A DNA stretch of 64,000 nt from positions 62,001 through 126,000 of the forward strand of contig CAIVSY010000016.1 in NCBI GenBank assembly GCA_903908715.1. Reading direction: 5' to 3'. The DNA comes from an uncultured bacterium (lineage in GTDB: Bacteria; Verrucomicrobiota; Kiritimatiellia; CAIKKV01; CAITUY01). A model generated the notes under the pieces. The model was not told the DNA's origin, searched no databases, and saw only the letters and a program-made list of their open reading frames with translations. Shown piece by piece: positions 39,529 to 49,298 of the stretch. Position 1 is the stretch's first letter, and each line of letters opens with the position of its first letter. The position numbers and the translations under genes were made by a program.

Positions 39529-42003
39529 TCATCCGACTTCCCGAATCATATCCCACGGGTCAAAACCCGACAACTTATCGCTGCCTCTTAATTTTCGCCA
39601 GACGGAAGCGACAACCTGTGCTGTATACGCACGCCAGACAAAGTCGGCTCTCGCTGTGTGCAGTCCGCTCGCCCGCAAGGCAGGGATTCTGGACGCAATA
39701 CAAAATGGTAACTGGTTCAACACAACAGTCCGGCAACCCCTATGGATCACTTGCACCTTCTCGCCCCTCGAGCCGAGAAGTAATTCGCTGCTCTTGTGGC
39801 CGCATGCCGGCGTACATCGCACACCCATCACAGACTGCGGGCATGTCTCGGAAATGAACAGCGGTGGATCTGAATACACCGGCAAGACAAGATGCCTGCC
39901 GTAACGACACAGCAAGGACGTCGCATTCTGCATGACATTTTCCGGTGACAAAGTCACCCATTCAATGCCATTTGCAAAAAGTTCATTTATGGCGGAGCGA
40001 TTCATCACGAAATACGGCCAATCTGCGGCAATGCGGACCATCCCGGATAACCCGGCGCTATTGCCCGCCTCATTCAACATGTGAAAAGAGCCAGCGCAAG
40101 ACACCTCCCAGCTCATGAATCCTAGAGAAAGCAAGCGCGCCACCTGGCGCATCAGTTCATCTCGCTCCCACGTGCGCGTAATCACAGGAGTGGATAACCT
40201 TACCAGAATAGCAGGGTGAACTGACCGGAATTGAGTCAGTCTGTGTTCTAAATCCTCTGCGGGGGCCAGCCCGACTGATACAACAACCTCCCCCACTCCC
40301 TCCCAGTCATTGACTTCAAAGGCATCCAGATATTCCATGCGGTCTACCTTGATCATCCAGCTCAAGGCGGCGCCGTTTGTCTCGGATGAAGGCGCAGATT
40401 CACGCTCCCGGCATTTCTGAATACTGGACAAGCGGTACGCGGCAAGAGCGTCATCCAGTTCTTCGGTCAGTCGCCGCCGGAGCCGATTTACAATTGAAAC
40501 TGGGATGAAATAGCGACCATCATTTTCGATCGTCAGTTTGCCGGCTACATATTCCGTATTACCCAAGCGGTCAAATGCTTCGCGAATGGCCGAATCAGCC
40601 TGACTTGCGTCACGAGCAGTTTCCCACTGACCCTTTTCAGTAAGTGATGCTACAACACCTTTTTCATTGCGTGAAACCGCAACCATTTCAATCGCATCAC
40701 GGCTGATCCTCACCTGTATATCGACGGCTCGACGTGGTCGATGGGTGCTTGGGCGTGGGCGGGTGAAACGAAAGCGCTGCTTTACGGCTTGGGAGGATGA
40801 ACAGAAGACGTCACTTCCCGATGGAATATCCGGATGGATAACCGGAAGCATAACGAGTATTTGGTCTTGCGGGGCTGCTTCGTACGAATGCAGCCATTGG
40901 CCGGTTTTGCCTAAGGTCAGAATATGTTCAACTGCAAAACCGAATGGTTTGGTGTCGCCAGTGATTTCGAGCTGCAGCCCATCGTGCCGCTCGATCCGCC
41001 GATCTGTTCGGAACTTAAGCCAATCCCTGCCTTTCAGATGAATCACGGACAATGTCCGGCCAATACGGGTACCACGGTGGCCAACAAACTGTTGGTCCAC
41101 AACCTTATCACCCCTCCGAGATTTCCAATACAGGGATGTCCATGGTCGACTGAAAACCGTCCTCATATCGTCCGCTTCGCCGGAACGCTCCAGTTGCGGG
41201 AAAGGTATTCCGTCCAGTAGTCGTCGATACATTGCCACCGTTGAAGCGACATACAATGGGGATTTCTTTCGTCCTTCGATCTTGAGGCTGGCGACGCCGG
41301 ATCCCTGCAGCTCCGAAATCAACTCTGGAATAGCTAGATCCTTCATGGAGAACCACATGCCCGATCCCGATCCGGTATTCGAGGAAAATATACCCCGGCA
41401 GGGATAAGCGCACCGGCCGCGATTGCCGCTTCTACCGCGTAGCAGTGCTGAATACAAACAGAGCCCACTGTATGAGTAGCAGAGCGCCCCATGAATGAAA
41501 ACCTCGATTTGAATCGGAGATCGGGCGACAATCGTGCGAACCTCCTCAAAGGTCAACTCGCGAGCCAATGTAACACGAGAAAAGCCCTGATCCGCGGCCG
41601 CCATAACTCCGTCTAGGTTGTGGATCGCCATCTGCGTGCTTGCATGCAGTCGTAGGCGGGGGAAATTCCGTTTCACTATCCGCGCGACCCCGAGATCTTG
41701 GACAATCAGCGCATCCGTGGCGCATTCCTCGATTCGGAAGAGGAGATCAATGACATCATCAACTTCACTGTCAAGCACCAGAGTATTCAGTGCAACATAA
41801 ACGGATCGCCGAGGTACAAGAGAATGCGCATAAGAAACGATCGCTCCAAGTTCACGCAATGTGAAATTGCCGGCTTCTGCCCGTGCGGAAAAACGATGCA
41901 GTCCCAAGTAGATCGCGTTCGCTCCGTACTGCAACGCAGCATAACCAGCATCCGGTTCGCCAGCGGGCGCCAACAACTCAACGACGTTCACTCCATGCTC
42001 CAT
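39529..42003 (-). CDS. Peptidase U32 family protein (RlhA/YhbU-like)
   Basis: An 824-residue U32-family protein. The N-terminal domain shows LLAPAGEPDAGYAALQYGAN (about 9-28), DALIVQDLGVARIVK and LHASTQMAIHNLDGV, and the family motif with cysteines ALCYSYSGLCLYSALLRGRSGNRGRCAYPC, here split as ALCYSYSGLCLYS, GRSGNRGRC and AYPC (about 175-202). A DUF3656-type region follows and a second half (about 530-824) repeats the barrel style and ends with Cys-bearing segments. RlhA, a relative, hydroxylates 23S rRNA C2501 using prephenate-derived groups, so the protease name is historical. GTG at 41991 is an alternative start with a better ribosome site. Confidence 0.85.
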   Translation of the reverse strand: MEHGVNVVELLAPAGEPDAGYAALQYGANAIYLGLHRFSARAEAGNFTLRELGAIVSYAHSLVPRRSVYVALNTLVLDSEVDDVIDLLFRIEECATDALIVQDLGVARIVKRNFPRLRLHASTQMAIHNLDGVMAAADQGFSRVTLARELTFEEVRTIVARSPIQIEVFIHGALCYSYSGLCLYSALLRGRSGNRGRCAYPCRGIFSSNTGSGSGMWFSMKDLAIPELISELQGSGVASLKIEGRKKSPLYVASTVAMYRRLLDGIPFPQLERSGEADDMRTVFSRPWTSLYWKSRRGDKVVDQQFVGHRGTRIGRTLSVIHLKGRDWLKFRTDRRIERHDGLQLEITGDTKPFGFAVEHILTLGKTGQWLHSYEAAPQDQILVMLPVIHPDIPSGSDVFCSSSQAVKQRFRFTRPRPSTHRPRRAVDIQVRISRDAIEMVAVSRNEKGVVASLTEKGQWETARDASQADSAIREAFDRLGNTEYVAGKLTIENDGRYFIPVSIVNRLRRRLTEELDDALAAYRLSSIQKCRERESAPSSETNGAALSWMIKVDRMEYLDAFEVNDWEGVGEVVVSVGLAPAEDLEHRLTQFRSVHPAILVRLSTPVITRTWERDELMRQVARLLSLGFMSWEVSCAGSFHMLNEAGNSAGLSGMVRIAADWPYFVMNRSAINELFANGIEWVTLSPENVMQNATSLLCRYGRHLVLPVYSDPPLFISETCPQSVMGVRCTPACGHKSSELLLGSRGEKVQVIHRGCRTVVLNQLPFCIASRIPALRASGLHTARADFVWRAYTAQVVASVWRKLRGSDKLSGFDPWDMIREVG

Positions 42004-42015
42004 ACGGGGGGGGGC

Positions 42016-42987
42016 TTACCACCACCCCTTGCGTTTCATTACAAGATAAAGCATGGCTGTCATTGCCGCCGTAATGGCCCAGATCCATGTCCATGCATAG
42101 TTATCCTCCGGACCCGGCCAATGCGTAACGTTCATGCCATAATAGCTTGTGACAACCAACACCGGCATAAACAAGGTCGCCATTACCGATAATGCCTTGA
42201 TTACGTGATTTACCTGCATTTGCTGCAAGTTCAAATGCACCTGCAGAACGTTGGTCAATGAATCGCGCGCATTCTCTGCCATTGTACTGATCTTGACGAG
42301 CTGATCCAAGAGGTCGCGATAATATGGCAACATGTGAGAACGTACTATCTTGAATTCACCATGCGACATTCTGGCCATTGTTTCGCGTTGCGGCCAGACG
42401 ATTTGCCGCAGCCGCTGCACCTCGGTCTTGATCTGAAGAACATTCTTCAAAATGCTTTGGGATGGATCCACAAGCACATTCTTTTCCAATTCGGCGATTT
42501 CCAGACTCAGATCTTCCAGCGCGGGCGCATACCCTTCAAGCAGGAAATCCAGCAGCGTATACGTCAGGCGATCCGGCGCTCGGGCAACTGTAGGCGCATT
42601 CTTTATCACACGGTCCACCGTTGCATTCACGCAGCGCAACCGCTCCCGATGAAACGTAACGAGGAAGTTCCTGCCAATGAAAAGATCCAGTTCTGCCGTC
42701 TTGAATTCACCCTCATGGTAAGTTACCGCATGTATTACCATGAAGACATGGTCCTCATATTCCTCCACCTTTGAACGGTCGCTGGGAGTAAGACAATCCT
42801 CGATGGCTAATGGATGAAAATGAAAAACTCCATCCAGGACTTCCTTGGCTTCCTCATCCGTGCATTCACCCACATCCACCCAAAATTGGACTCCTTCGTC
42901 TTGCAGCACCACCTTGAGCAGGTCCAGGGAGATGTCCTGGCTGATGAGTTTCCCTTGGGTTTGATTGAACACAAAAGAACGAATCAT
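42016..42987 (-). CDS. corA: CorA family Mg2+/Co2+ transporter
   Basis: A 323-residue channel. The soluble funnel (about 1-255) is followed by two C-terminal membrane helices: AVIKALSVMATLFMPVLVVT-like segment near 258-277, the selectivity loop YYGMNVTHW, then a helix near 294-315 and a basic end. AAGGAG lies five bases before the ATG. It likely brings in magnesium. It follows the unknown gene at 42996-43661 by eight bases. Confidence 0.93.
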   Translation of the reverse strand: MIRSFVFNQTQGKLISQDISLDLLKVVLQDEGVQFWVDVGECTDEEAKEVLDGVFHFHPLAIEDCLTPSDRSKVEEYEDHVFMVIHAVTYHEGEFKTAELDLFIGRNFLVTFHRERLRCVNATVDRVIKNAPTVARAPDRLTYTLLDFLLEGYAPALEDLSLEIAELEKNVLVDPSQSILKNVLQIKTEVQRLRQIVWPQRETMARMSHGEFKIVRSHMLPYYRDLLDQLVKISTMAENARDSLTNVLQVHLNLQQMQVNHVIKALSVMATLFMPVLVVTSYYGMNVTHWPGPEDNYAWTWIWAITAAMTAMLYLVMKRKGWW

Positions 42988-42995
42988 ACGACTCC

Positions 42996-43661
42996 TTAAT
43001 TCTCGCCTCGGACTCGCGTGTCTTCAGTACGGCTGCTGCACTCCAGTCGCGCGCCCGTAATTTTTGCCCTCTTTTGCTGTCGGCGGGTAAAAAAATCGAG
43101 TTGGGGATCGCGAAGCAGATCATAATTCTTCAGGATCCGGATCACCTGTAGTAAATCCGACTTATCATAGTTCAAATTTACCCTGACCATTCTAACCAGT
43201 TCAGATAACATCGTTCGAAAAGAGAGAACGCCATCGATTCCACGCTCACGCAATGCGCTCAATGTCTTGTCCCTCAGTTCGCCTGATGCGGGCAGTTCCG
43301 GCACACAAAGGACGGCTACGATATCCTCCGAACCGAGATATTCAACCGCCGCTTTTCGTGCGCTTTGCCCTGCAAACTTCAGGATTTCAGGGGTCTGTTC
43401 AAGGGTTGTCGCATAGATTCGATCTGTATGCCACCCCCTTACCCCAACAACCGCCCGGGACACCACCCCAAGGTCCTCCGTTGTCCATATCATATGAGAA
43501 GGCGCCGATTGTGTACATGACGTCGGTCGATGTATAAGCAAGTCCAGTTCCTCAACGGCTCTTTTGTGTCGCACAGAGGAAAGGTACTTGCAGGGCTGAG
43601 AAGTCAAAAAGCCCAACTGCTCAAAATACTCACGAACAATCCACTCATTTACAGCAGACAT
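42996..43661 (-). CDS. Protein of unknown function between aroB and corA
   Basis: A 221-residue soluble protein. GGAGAG precedes the ATG at 43661, which overlaps the end of aroB by 17 bases. The N-terminal half has a strand-helix run (EYFEQLGFLTSQP, VEELDLLIHRP, SRAVVGVRGWHTD) faintly like the core of restriction-endonuclease-fold nucleases, but the Glu-x-Lys of that fold reads GVR here. The C-terminal half is helical. I do not recognise the family and assign no function. Confidence 0.65.
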   Translation of the reverse strand: MSAVNEWIVREYFEQLGFLTSQPCKYLSSVRHKRAVEELDLLIHRPTSCTQSAPSHMIWTTEDLGVVSRAVVGVRGWHTDRIYATTLEQTPEILKFAGQSARKAAVEYLGSEDIVAVLCVPELPASGELRDKTLSALRERGIDGVLSFRTMLSELVRMVRVNLNYDKSDLLQVIRILKNYDLLRDPQLDFFTRRQQKRAKITGARLECSSRTEDTRVRGEN

Positions 43662-44733
43662 GCCAACTCTCCGCAAGTAATTCATCTGGCACATCGCAGC
43701 CCGTAAGCGCAGCCCCAAGCTTTTCAACGAGGACAAAACGCGGCCGCCTTCTGAATGTCTTCTTGTCGGTCTGCATTACCTTCCAGACGGAGTCCCAAGC
43801 CAGTTCCCGTTCATTGCCAAACACAACAGGAAGCCCAACTCTTTCAAGCAAATTCACAATTCGGTCCGCATCGGAATTCGGCAAACCCTTGACTCGAGCG
43901 GAGAGACAAGCCGAAAAACGCATCCCGATTGAAACCGCCTCCCCATGCAGCCAGCGGCCGTAACCATCAATCTTTTCCATCGCATGCCCAAGAGTATGGC
44001 CGAAATTTAGAATAGCTCTGGGGCCGATCTCACGCTCATCCATTGCAACAACCTCTGCCTTGATTTCACAGCAACGGGCGACGATGCGTTCCAGCAAAGC
44101 AGGATCCCGGGTCAATATCGCATCGGCATGTTGCTCCAGCAGTGCAAAAAATTCCGCGTCCCAGATTATGCCGTACTTGATAACTTCAGCCAGACCGGAG
44201 ACATATTCCCGCTGCGGCAATGTCTGCAAAAGTCGAAGATCCACGTCAACCTCAACAGGCTGATGAAATGCCCCAACAAGATTCTTCCCCTGCTCAAGGT
44301 TAACCCCCGTCTTGCCGCCAACCGAACTATCTACCATGGCCAGCAAGGTTGTCGGAATTTGCAGGAGCCGAATGCCTCTTTGATAGGTTGCGGCAACATA
44401 GCCGGCAAGATCTCCGATCATCCCGCCGCCCAACGCAACGACAACGTGACTTCGCTCAATGCCATTCAAGGCAGCCTGCTGATACAAGCGTTGCGCGGTC
44501 TCCAGCGACTTGGAGTTCTCTCCAGCAGGGACAACTGCTTTGACACAATCTAATCCAGAGTCTTTCAATTTGCGGCGCAAGGCTTCGCCATGCAACTGCT
44601 CTACGTTGGCGTCCGTGACCACGAGAGCCCTATTCCCTTGTCTATCTAATACGGATTTTGCAAGAGGAATGTCCATCCCAATATGGATCGGATAAGAGCG
44701 GTCCCCTAAGTTAACCTGTACTGTTGTGGGCAT
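43645..44733 (-). CDS. aroB: 3-dehydroquinate synthase
   Basis: Second enzyme of the shikimate pathway, converting DAHP to 3-dehydroquinate with NAD+ and a divalent metal. The 362 residues include GGGMIGDLAGYVAATYQRG, KTGVNLEQGKNLVGAFHQP and the metal-binding LNFGHTLGHAME. The C-terminal helix pack is normal. An AGGG site precedes the ATG. It is downstream of ruvX and acylphosphatase (53-base gap) and coupled to the next gene by a 17-base overlap. Confidence 0.96.
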   Translation of the reverse strand: MPTTVQVNLGDRSYPIHIGMDIPLAKSVLDRQGNRALVVTDANVEQLHGEALRRKLKDSGLDCVKAVVPAGENSKSLETAQRLYQQAALNGIERSHVVVALGGGMIGDLAGYVAATYQRGIRLLQIPTTLLAMVDSSVGGKTGVNLEQGKNLVGAFHQPVEVDVDLRLLQTLPQREYVSGLAEVIKYGIIWDAEFFALLEQHADAILTRDPALLERIVARCCEIKAEVVAMDEREIGPRAILNFGHTLGHAMEKIDGYGRWLHGEAVSIGMRFSACLSARVKGLPNSDADRIVNLLERVGLPVVFGNERELAWDSVWKVMQTDKKTFRRRPRFVLVEKLGAALTGCDVPDELLAESWHVCCK

Positions 44734-44786
44734 TGCACATCCCTGATTGGGTGAAACACTAACATGCTGGATTGATTACAGCAAGT

Positions 44787-45074
44787 CTACCGGAATCGAA
44801 TTTCAAACAGCGAGTATCCCCGCCATGTATCAGCTTCTGCAGTAACCACTTGAACCTTCGCGCCCGCCGGGCCTGTTTTGCAGAGTTCAAGAAATGAGTC
44901 GACGTCTGGGTTCTCCCCTTCTATTTGAATAGAAACGGTTCCATCCTCGTCATTCTTGAAGAAACCAGTTAAGCCAAGGGAAGATGCTGTCTTCCAGCAC
45001 CACCACCTGAACCCAACTCCTTGCACGTTCCCCGCGATACGAATGTTAAGGTGTTTCATCTGCTGCGGCGTCAC
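44787..45074 (-). CDS. acyP: Acylphosphatase
   Basis: A 95-residue enzyme that hydrolyses acyl phosphates. The active-site pattern is GNVQGVGFRWW, with the phosphate-binding Arg, and the catalytic Asn in GFFKNDEDGTV. GTG at 45074 overlaps the ruvX stop (GTGA); an internal ATG at 45059 also fits the family. Confidence 0.93.
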   Translation of the reverse strand: MTPQQMKHLNIRIAGNVQGVGFRWWCWKTASSLGLTGFFKNDEDGTVSIQIEGENPDVDSFLELCKTGPAGAKVQVVTAEADTWRGYSLFEIRFR

Positions 45075-45526
45075 AATGAAGGGTCAAGTCCGTATGCATC
45101 ACAATTCGGGGCACCAGCTAGAGAATCCAAGTAGCCTTGCAATATAACCTGGGCTGCAAGTTTGTCGCGAACCTCCTTGCGCCTGGAACGCGAAACGTCT
45201 GCATCAATAAGCATCCGTTCCACTAAACCGGTGCTTAACCGTTCGTCCCAGGTGATCACTTCATGAATCCCGCCGGCGCGCAGAAGATCGACAAACCGCT
45301 CAACCTGATGAGCCATCGACCCCTTCGTTCCATCCATATTCAATGGCAGGCCCACCACGACACGGATAGCTTTCCTCTCGTCGGCGACCTTTCGTGCTAT
45401 TCGCACCGCATCCTGAACGGAAGCGACGTCCTTTGTGCACAGTGGCAGTGATAACACTCCCAATTCGTCACTTATCGCAAAACCCACGCGGCGGGTTCCG
45501 TAATCAACCCCTAGGATTCGAGGCAT
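45071..45526 (-). CDS. ruvX: RuvX/YqgF family putative Holliday junction resolvase
   Basis: A 151-residue RNase H-fold protein, the predicted resolvase or pre-16S rRNA nuclease of the YqgF family. ILGVDYGTRRVGFAISDELG starts the fold, and VVGLPLNMDGTKG and ITWDERLSTGLVER contain the other conserved acidic and polar residues. GGAG precedes the ATG at 45526. It heads the co-directional ruvX-acyP-aroB-unknown-corA-U32 gene run. Confidence 0.93.
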   Translation of the reverse strand: MPRILGVDYGTRRVGFAISDELGVLSLPLCTKDVASVQDAVRIARKVADERKAIRVVVGLPLNMDGTKGSMAHQVERFVDLLRAGGIHEVITWDERLSTGLVERMLIDADVSRSRRKEVRDKLAAQVILQGYLDSLAGAPNCDAYGLDPSL

Positions 45527-45718
45527 CAAGGCTCCAGAAAGGGCGTTCGGCAAGAGATGATTCCATGATGTTTACAAAAAGAGCGCATCAATAGTTGAAT
45601 TGTGTCGGATTTGGTAAGTTACTATTAGCTAAATCTGCCCAGACTGGCAAGCAGAAAGCGTCTGGAGAGGAGGCCCTAAGCAAATATCCTGCATCGAATC
45701 CTTCCGTACAGTATCCTG

Positions 45719-46660
45719 TCAGCCAACCATGATTTCATCCAGTCGAAGTTGTGGGCCCATTTCCCGGACATCGGTTGGTGTTTTCTGCGTCCATCGACGG
45801 AACTGCTTGCAGAAATATGCGCATCCGTTAAACCCCGTTTCCATAGCCACTTGCTTAACGGGCAGATCCGTTGATGCCATTAACTCCAGCGCACGGCGTA
45901 TCCGATACATCTGGATATATCGGGTTGGAGTCGTGCCCATCTCATGATGGAAAAGGCGCGTGAACTGATAGCGCGAATATCCGGACTTTCGCGCAAGTTC
46001 CTGTACTGTAAGCCTGGGGTTCCGGTAACCCCGATCAATCAATTCCAGAGCATATCCGACAGGTCTTGTAACACTTTGAGCAGGTCTCTGCTTTAGCCGG
46101 AACAACTCCATCAGGAATCGGTGCCCTATAATCGCCACCTCAAACTCGTCGGGCGCCTTCCCGTTCAACACACTGCGATGCAAACATCGAATGGTGTCAA
46201 TGGCCGCACTGTCACGTGGGATTTCCCATGTATATCCATTGAGCTTGACCAATTCCCTTACGAGGTCACACGCCATGTCGCCATCCAGAATCACATAACA
46301 GAACTCCCATTCCTGTCCAGGCGCCAGCCAATATCTTGTCGGAGAAGGTAGCGGAGTGAGAAATGCATGCCCTGGGCCGAGGTGCGTAACTTTGCGGCTT
46401 GGCTTTGACTGGAAGTATCCGGATCCAGAAAGGGTATATTGGAAAACACATCCTCCTTTGCGTTCCTGATTGTCAAAATCGTAATCACGTTGCCCATTTT
46501 CAAGGACGAAACCCACCGCACGGACATCGCAACGATGCTTTAGGATACTTCTCAGTCCGCTGAATCCAGCCTCCCGGAAAGGTAGATCAGATGGTTGCCG
46601 CACAGATGTTATATTAGATGACACAAAACAACAATCAGTGCGGTTTGCTTCCGTTTTCAT
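45719..46660 (-). CDS. AraC family transcriptional regulator
   Basis: A 313-residue regulator. The N-terminal half is a cupin-like sugar-binding domain (about 50-150, with GCVFQYTLSGSGYFQSKP and GPGHAFLTPLP) and the last 100 residues are two helix-turn-helix motifs, LTVQELARKSGYSRYQFTRL and LPVKQVAMETGFNGCAYFCK followed by the FRRWTQKTPTDVR signature. It is divergent from the GH4 glycosidase 92 bases away and probably activates it in response to a sugar. Confidence 0.92.
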   Translation of the reverse strand: MKTEANRTDCCFVSSNITSVRQPSDLPFREAGFSGLRSILKHRCDVRAVGFVLENGQRDYDFDNQERKGGCVFQYTLSGSGYFQSKPSRKVTHLGPGHAFLTPLPSPTRYWLAPGQEWEFCYVILDGDMACDLVRELVKLNGYTWEIPRDSAAIDTIRCLHRSVLNGKAPDEFEVAIIGHRFLMELFRLKQRPAQSVTRPVGYALELIDRGYRNPRLTVQELARKSGYSRYQFTRLFHHEMGTTPTRYIQMYRIRRALELMASTDLPVKQVAMETGFNGCAYFCKQFRRWTQKTPTDVREMGPQLRLDEIMVG

Positions 46661-46675
46661 ACTCTATATGATATG

Positions 46676-46692
46676 CAAATTTGTTGCATTTG
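46676..46692. promoter_or_regulatory. Inverted repeat between the AraC and GH4 genes
   Basis: CAAAT and ATTTG are spaced by 7 bases, 61 bases before the GH4 start. It could be an AraC-type half-site pair or simply AT-rich spacer. Confidence 0.3.
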
Positions 46693-46752
46693 AAAGTTGT
46701 ATCGGAACCTTTTTCGGAGTAAAGGAATAACAAGCCCAGCAGGAGAAAATCT

Positions 46753-48327
46753 ATGCCAGTGAAGATTGCAGTCATCGGAGCCGGAAGCATCGGGTTTACC
46801 CGTGGAATCATGCGCGACATTCTTTGTGTGCCAGAACTGTCCGATTCCATTTTTGCGTTTCATGACATAAGCACGCGGAATCTTGACATGATCACCCAGC
46901 TTGCAGCGCGGGATATACGATCCAACAAGGTTCCGGCCAAGCTGATTTCCACCACAAGCCGCAGAAAGGCTCTGGATGGCGCCGACTTTGTCCTTAACAC
47001 CACCCGGATCGGCGGCTTGGATGCATTCAAGATGGACGTGGATATCCCATTGAAGTATGGAGTGGACCAATGCGTCGGTGATACTCTTTGCATCGGTGGA
47101 ATCATGTATGGGCAGAGGAACGTTCCCCAGATTATGGCATTCTGCCGGGATATCAAGGCTGTTGCCTCGCCGTCGTGCCTATTCCTGAACTATGCCAACC
47201 CTAACGCTATGAATACCTGGGCTGCGATTCACTATGGCGGCGTTCAAACGCTTGGACTATGCCATGGGGTTCAAGGAGGCCATTGGCAGATTACGGAAGT
47301 CATCAAGCTGCTGGTTAATGAAAACAAGAAGCCCGGCTCGAAGGGGTACAAAGAGATATCTCCCCGCGATGTGGATATTATCTGCGCCGGCATTAATCAC
47401 CAGACGTGGTACATTCAAGTGCGATACAATGGCGAAGACTGGACCCGGAGTCTGCTGGAAGGCTTTGAAAAGCATCCTGAGTTCAGCAAGACGGAAAAGG
47501 TCCGCATCGATATCATGAAACGCTTTGGATACTATACGACGGAATCCAATGGCCACGTTTCCGAGTATGTTGCCTGGTATCGGAAACGGCCGGCAGAACT
47601 TCAACAGTGGATTGACCTTAGCTGCTGGATTAATGGAGAAACGGGTGGTTATCTCCGCGTGTGCACCGAGGGAAGGAACTGGTTTGAAACAGACTTCCCT
47701 AACTGGATGAAGGCCAAGTCGCCCAAGTTTGATGCAGCCAGCCGCGGACATGAACATGCCAGTTATATTATTGAGGCCCTGAAGACAGGCCGGACATATC
47801 GTGGACATTTCAATCTGGTCAACAATGGCTGCATTACAAACCTACCGAATGATTGCATCGTCGAAGTTCCTGCTTATGTCGACCGCAACGGGATCAGCGT
47901 CCCGAAAGTTGGCGATCTTCCTGCGGGCTGTGCGGCAATTTGCAATGCTTCCATAAGCGTACAGAGGCTCGCAGTGCAGGCAGCTATCGATGGCGATGTG
48001 AATCTGCTCAAGCAATCGGCGCTGATGGATCCTCTTACCGCAGCCGTGTGTACGCCGCCTGAAATCTCGCAAATGGTTGATGAAATGCTTATTGCCCAGG
48101 CGCGGTGGTTACCCCAGTACGCGAAGGCGCTGCCTGCAGCAAAGAAGCGTTTCGCCGCCGAGCCCCGCCTTGGAACCCATGTCACGGAAGGCGCTGCCCG
48201 TATACGCACACGGTCCGTGGATGAGATGAAGCAGAACGCTGCAGAAGCCCGAAAGAATGCAGCGGCTAGCGACAAAGCAATGGACGCGAGGAAAAAGGCT
48301 GCGGCTAAAGCTGCAGCTAAGAAATAG
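46753..48327 (+). CDS. Glycoside hydrolase family 4 (alpha-galactosidase/alpha-glucosidase type)
   Basis: A 524-residue GH4 enzyme. These use NAD+ and Mn2+ and act by oxidation-elimination. Pieces seen are IAVIGAGSIGFTRGIM (NAD site), NTTRIGGLDAF, the metal-binding FLNYANPNAMN and LCHGVQGGHWQI, with GINHQTWYI and TESNGHVSEY. The conserved Cys-His pair in LCHG suggests an alpha-galactosidase or alpha-glucosidase group rather than a 6-phospho-specific member, but substrate is uncertain. The final 45 residues are a Lys/Ala-rich tail (AEARKNAAASDKAMDARKKA and more) absent from most relatives. AGGAGA precedes the ATG. Confidence 0.9.
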   Translation: MPVKIAVIGAGSIGFTRGIMRDILCVPELSDSIFAFHDISTRNLDMITQLAARDIRSNKVPAKLISTTSRRKALDGADFVLNTTRIGGLDAFKMDVDIPLKYGVDQCVGDTLCIGGIMYGQRNVPQIMAFCRDIKAVASPSCLFLNYANPNAMNTWAAIHYGGVQTLGLCHGVQGGHWQITEVIKLLVNENKKPGSKGYKEISPRDVDIICAGINHQTWYIQVRYNGEDWTRSLLEGFEKHPEFSKTEKVRIDIMKRFGYYTTESNGHVSEYVAWYRKRPAELQQWIDLSCWINGETGGYLRVCTEGRNWFETDFPNWMKAKSPKFDAASRGHEHASYIIEALKTGRTYRGHFNLVNNGCITNLPNDCIVEVPAYVDRNGISVPKVGDLPAGCAAICNASISVQRLAVQAAIDGDVNLLKQSALMDPLTAAVCTPPEISQMVDEMLIAQARWLPQYAKALPAAKKRFAAEPRLGTHVTEGAARIRTRSVDEMKQNAAEARKNAAASDKAMDARKKAAAKAAAKK

Positions 48328-48500
48328 AAAAAGAATTCTCGTGTCAGTCCCAGTGCGATCACGTTGTGGCGGTTCGCCGGCGGTGCATATGTGGTATGCT
48401 TCCGTGTGCGTCGGCGTGCCGGAGGCGCAAGCACGATCTTTGTTTGCGACTTAGATCGGGTGGGTTCACAGTATCTTTCCGAAACCGGAAACGGCAAGCT

Positions 48501-49298
48501 TCACCCCTGGAGGTCAGCGCTCCATGGATGCCGATTCAACCTGTGCATCACGATCAGTCCATCGAGCGTCAGATGAGGCAGGACATCCACCTGCTCTCTG
48601 AGCCCTTGCACTGCCATGCGGGAATACCCCCCTGTTGCGCATACAGAGACTTGGGTGTTGTCCATTTCGTCTATCACTTCTTGCAGGATCTCCCGGACCA
48701 TTCCGCGATAACCTACAATCGCGCCAATGCGCATGGCTTCTCTTGTGTTTCGTCCGATAGACCGGCTTGGCCTTGCTAGTTCGATGTGCGGTAGTAAAGC
48801 CGTTCGCTCGCACAGATAATCAGTCATCAGTGGCAGGCCGGGGGCAATCACTCCACCCACATACCGTGCATCACCTGTGATTACATCAAATGTCAAAGCC
48901 GTTCCGAAATCGGCCACCACTACCGCTCCTCCGTAGCGTTCCCATGCCGCGACAGCATTCGCAAGCCGGTCCGCCCCGATTGTCGCTGGCCGCGGGTAAT
49001 CTACCGCGACATTCATCCGGATCCGGTGCGTCACCAGCAAGGGCTCCCGGCCGGTCAACCGGCCAAGTACGTGTAGCCACCCTGGGTCCAGCCGCGGCAC
49101 GACGCTGCAGAGTACGCTGTCCTCAATCTCAGCAGACTGTATAAAACGACGGAGAACCCATTCGAGACGCTTGAGGTCACCTCCATCCAGCGACGGCATA
49201 CGCCCGGTTCGCATAAGCCGTCCCGACCGCGCTACCCCGAAGGTGGTGCTGGTGTTCCCGATGTCCACAACAAGCAGATTAGGGTTTCTGCTCTTCAT
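48501..49298 (-). CDS. coaX: Type III pantothenate kinase
   Basis: Phosphorylates pantothenate, the first step of coenzyme A synthesis. The 265-residue ASKHA-fold enzyme has VVDIGNTSTTFGV at the start, ATIGADRLANAVAAW for pantothenate and VVADFGTALTFDVITGDARY for phosphate. The ATG at 49298 overlaps the nadC stop (ATGA), setting the start; an in-frame extension upstream lies inside nadC. Confidence 0.95.
   Translation of the reverse strand: MKSRNPNLLVVDIGNTSTTFGVARSGRLMRTGRMPSLDGGDLKRLEWVLRRFIQSAEIEDSVLCSVVPRLDPGWLHVLGRLTGREPLLVTHRIRMNVAVDYPRPATIGADRLANAVAAWERYGGAVVVADFGTALTFDVITGDARYVGGVIAPGLPLMTDYLCERTALLPHIELARPSRSIGRNTREAMRIGAIVGYRGMVREILQEVIDEMDNTQVSVCATGGYSRMAVQGLREQVDVLPHLTLDGLIVMHRLNRHPWSADLQG

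Noticed and set aside
45639..45665. CCAGAC...GTCTGG stem considered as a terminator for ruvX or the AraC gene
   Set aside because: The stem is only six pairs with a 15-base loop and has no T-tract on either strand.
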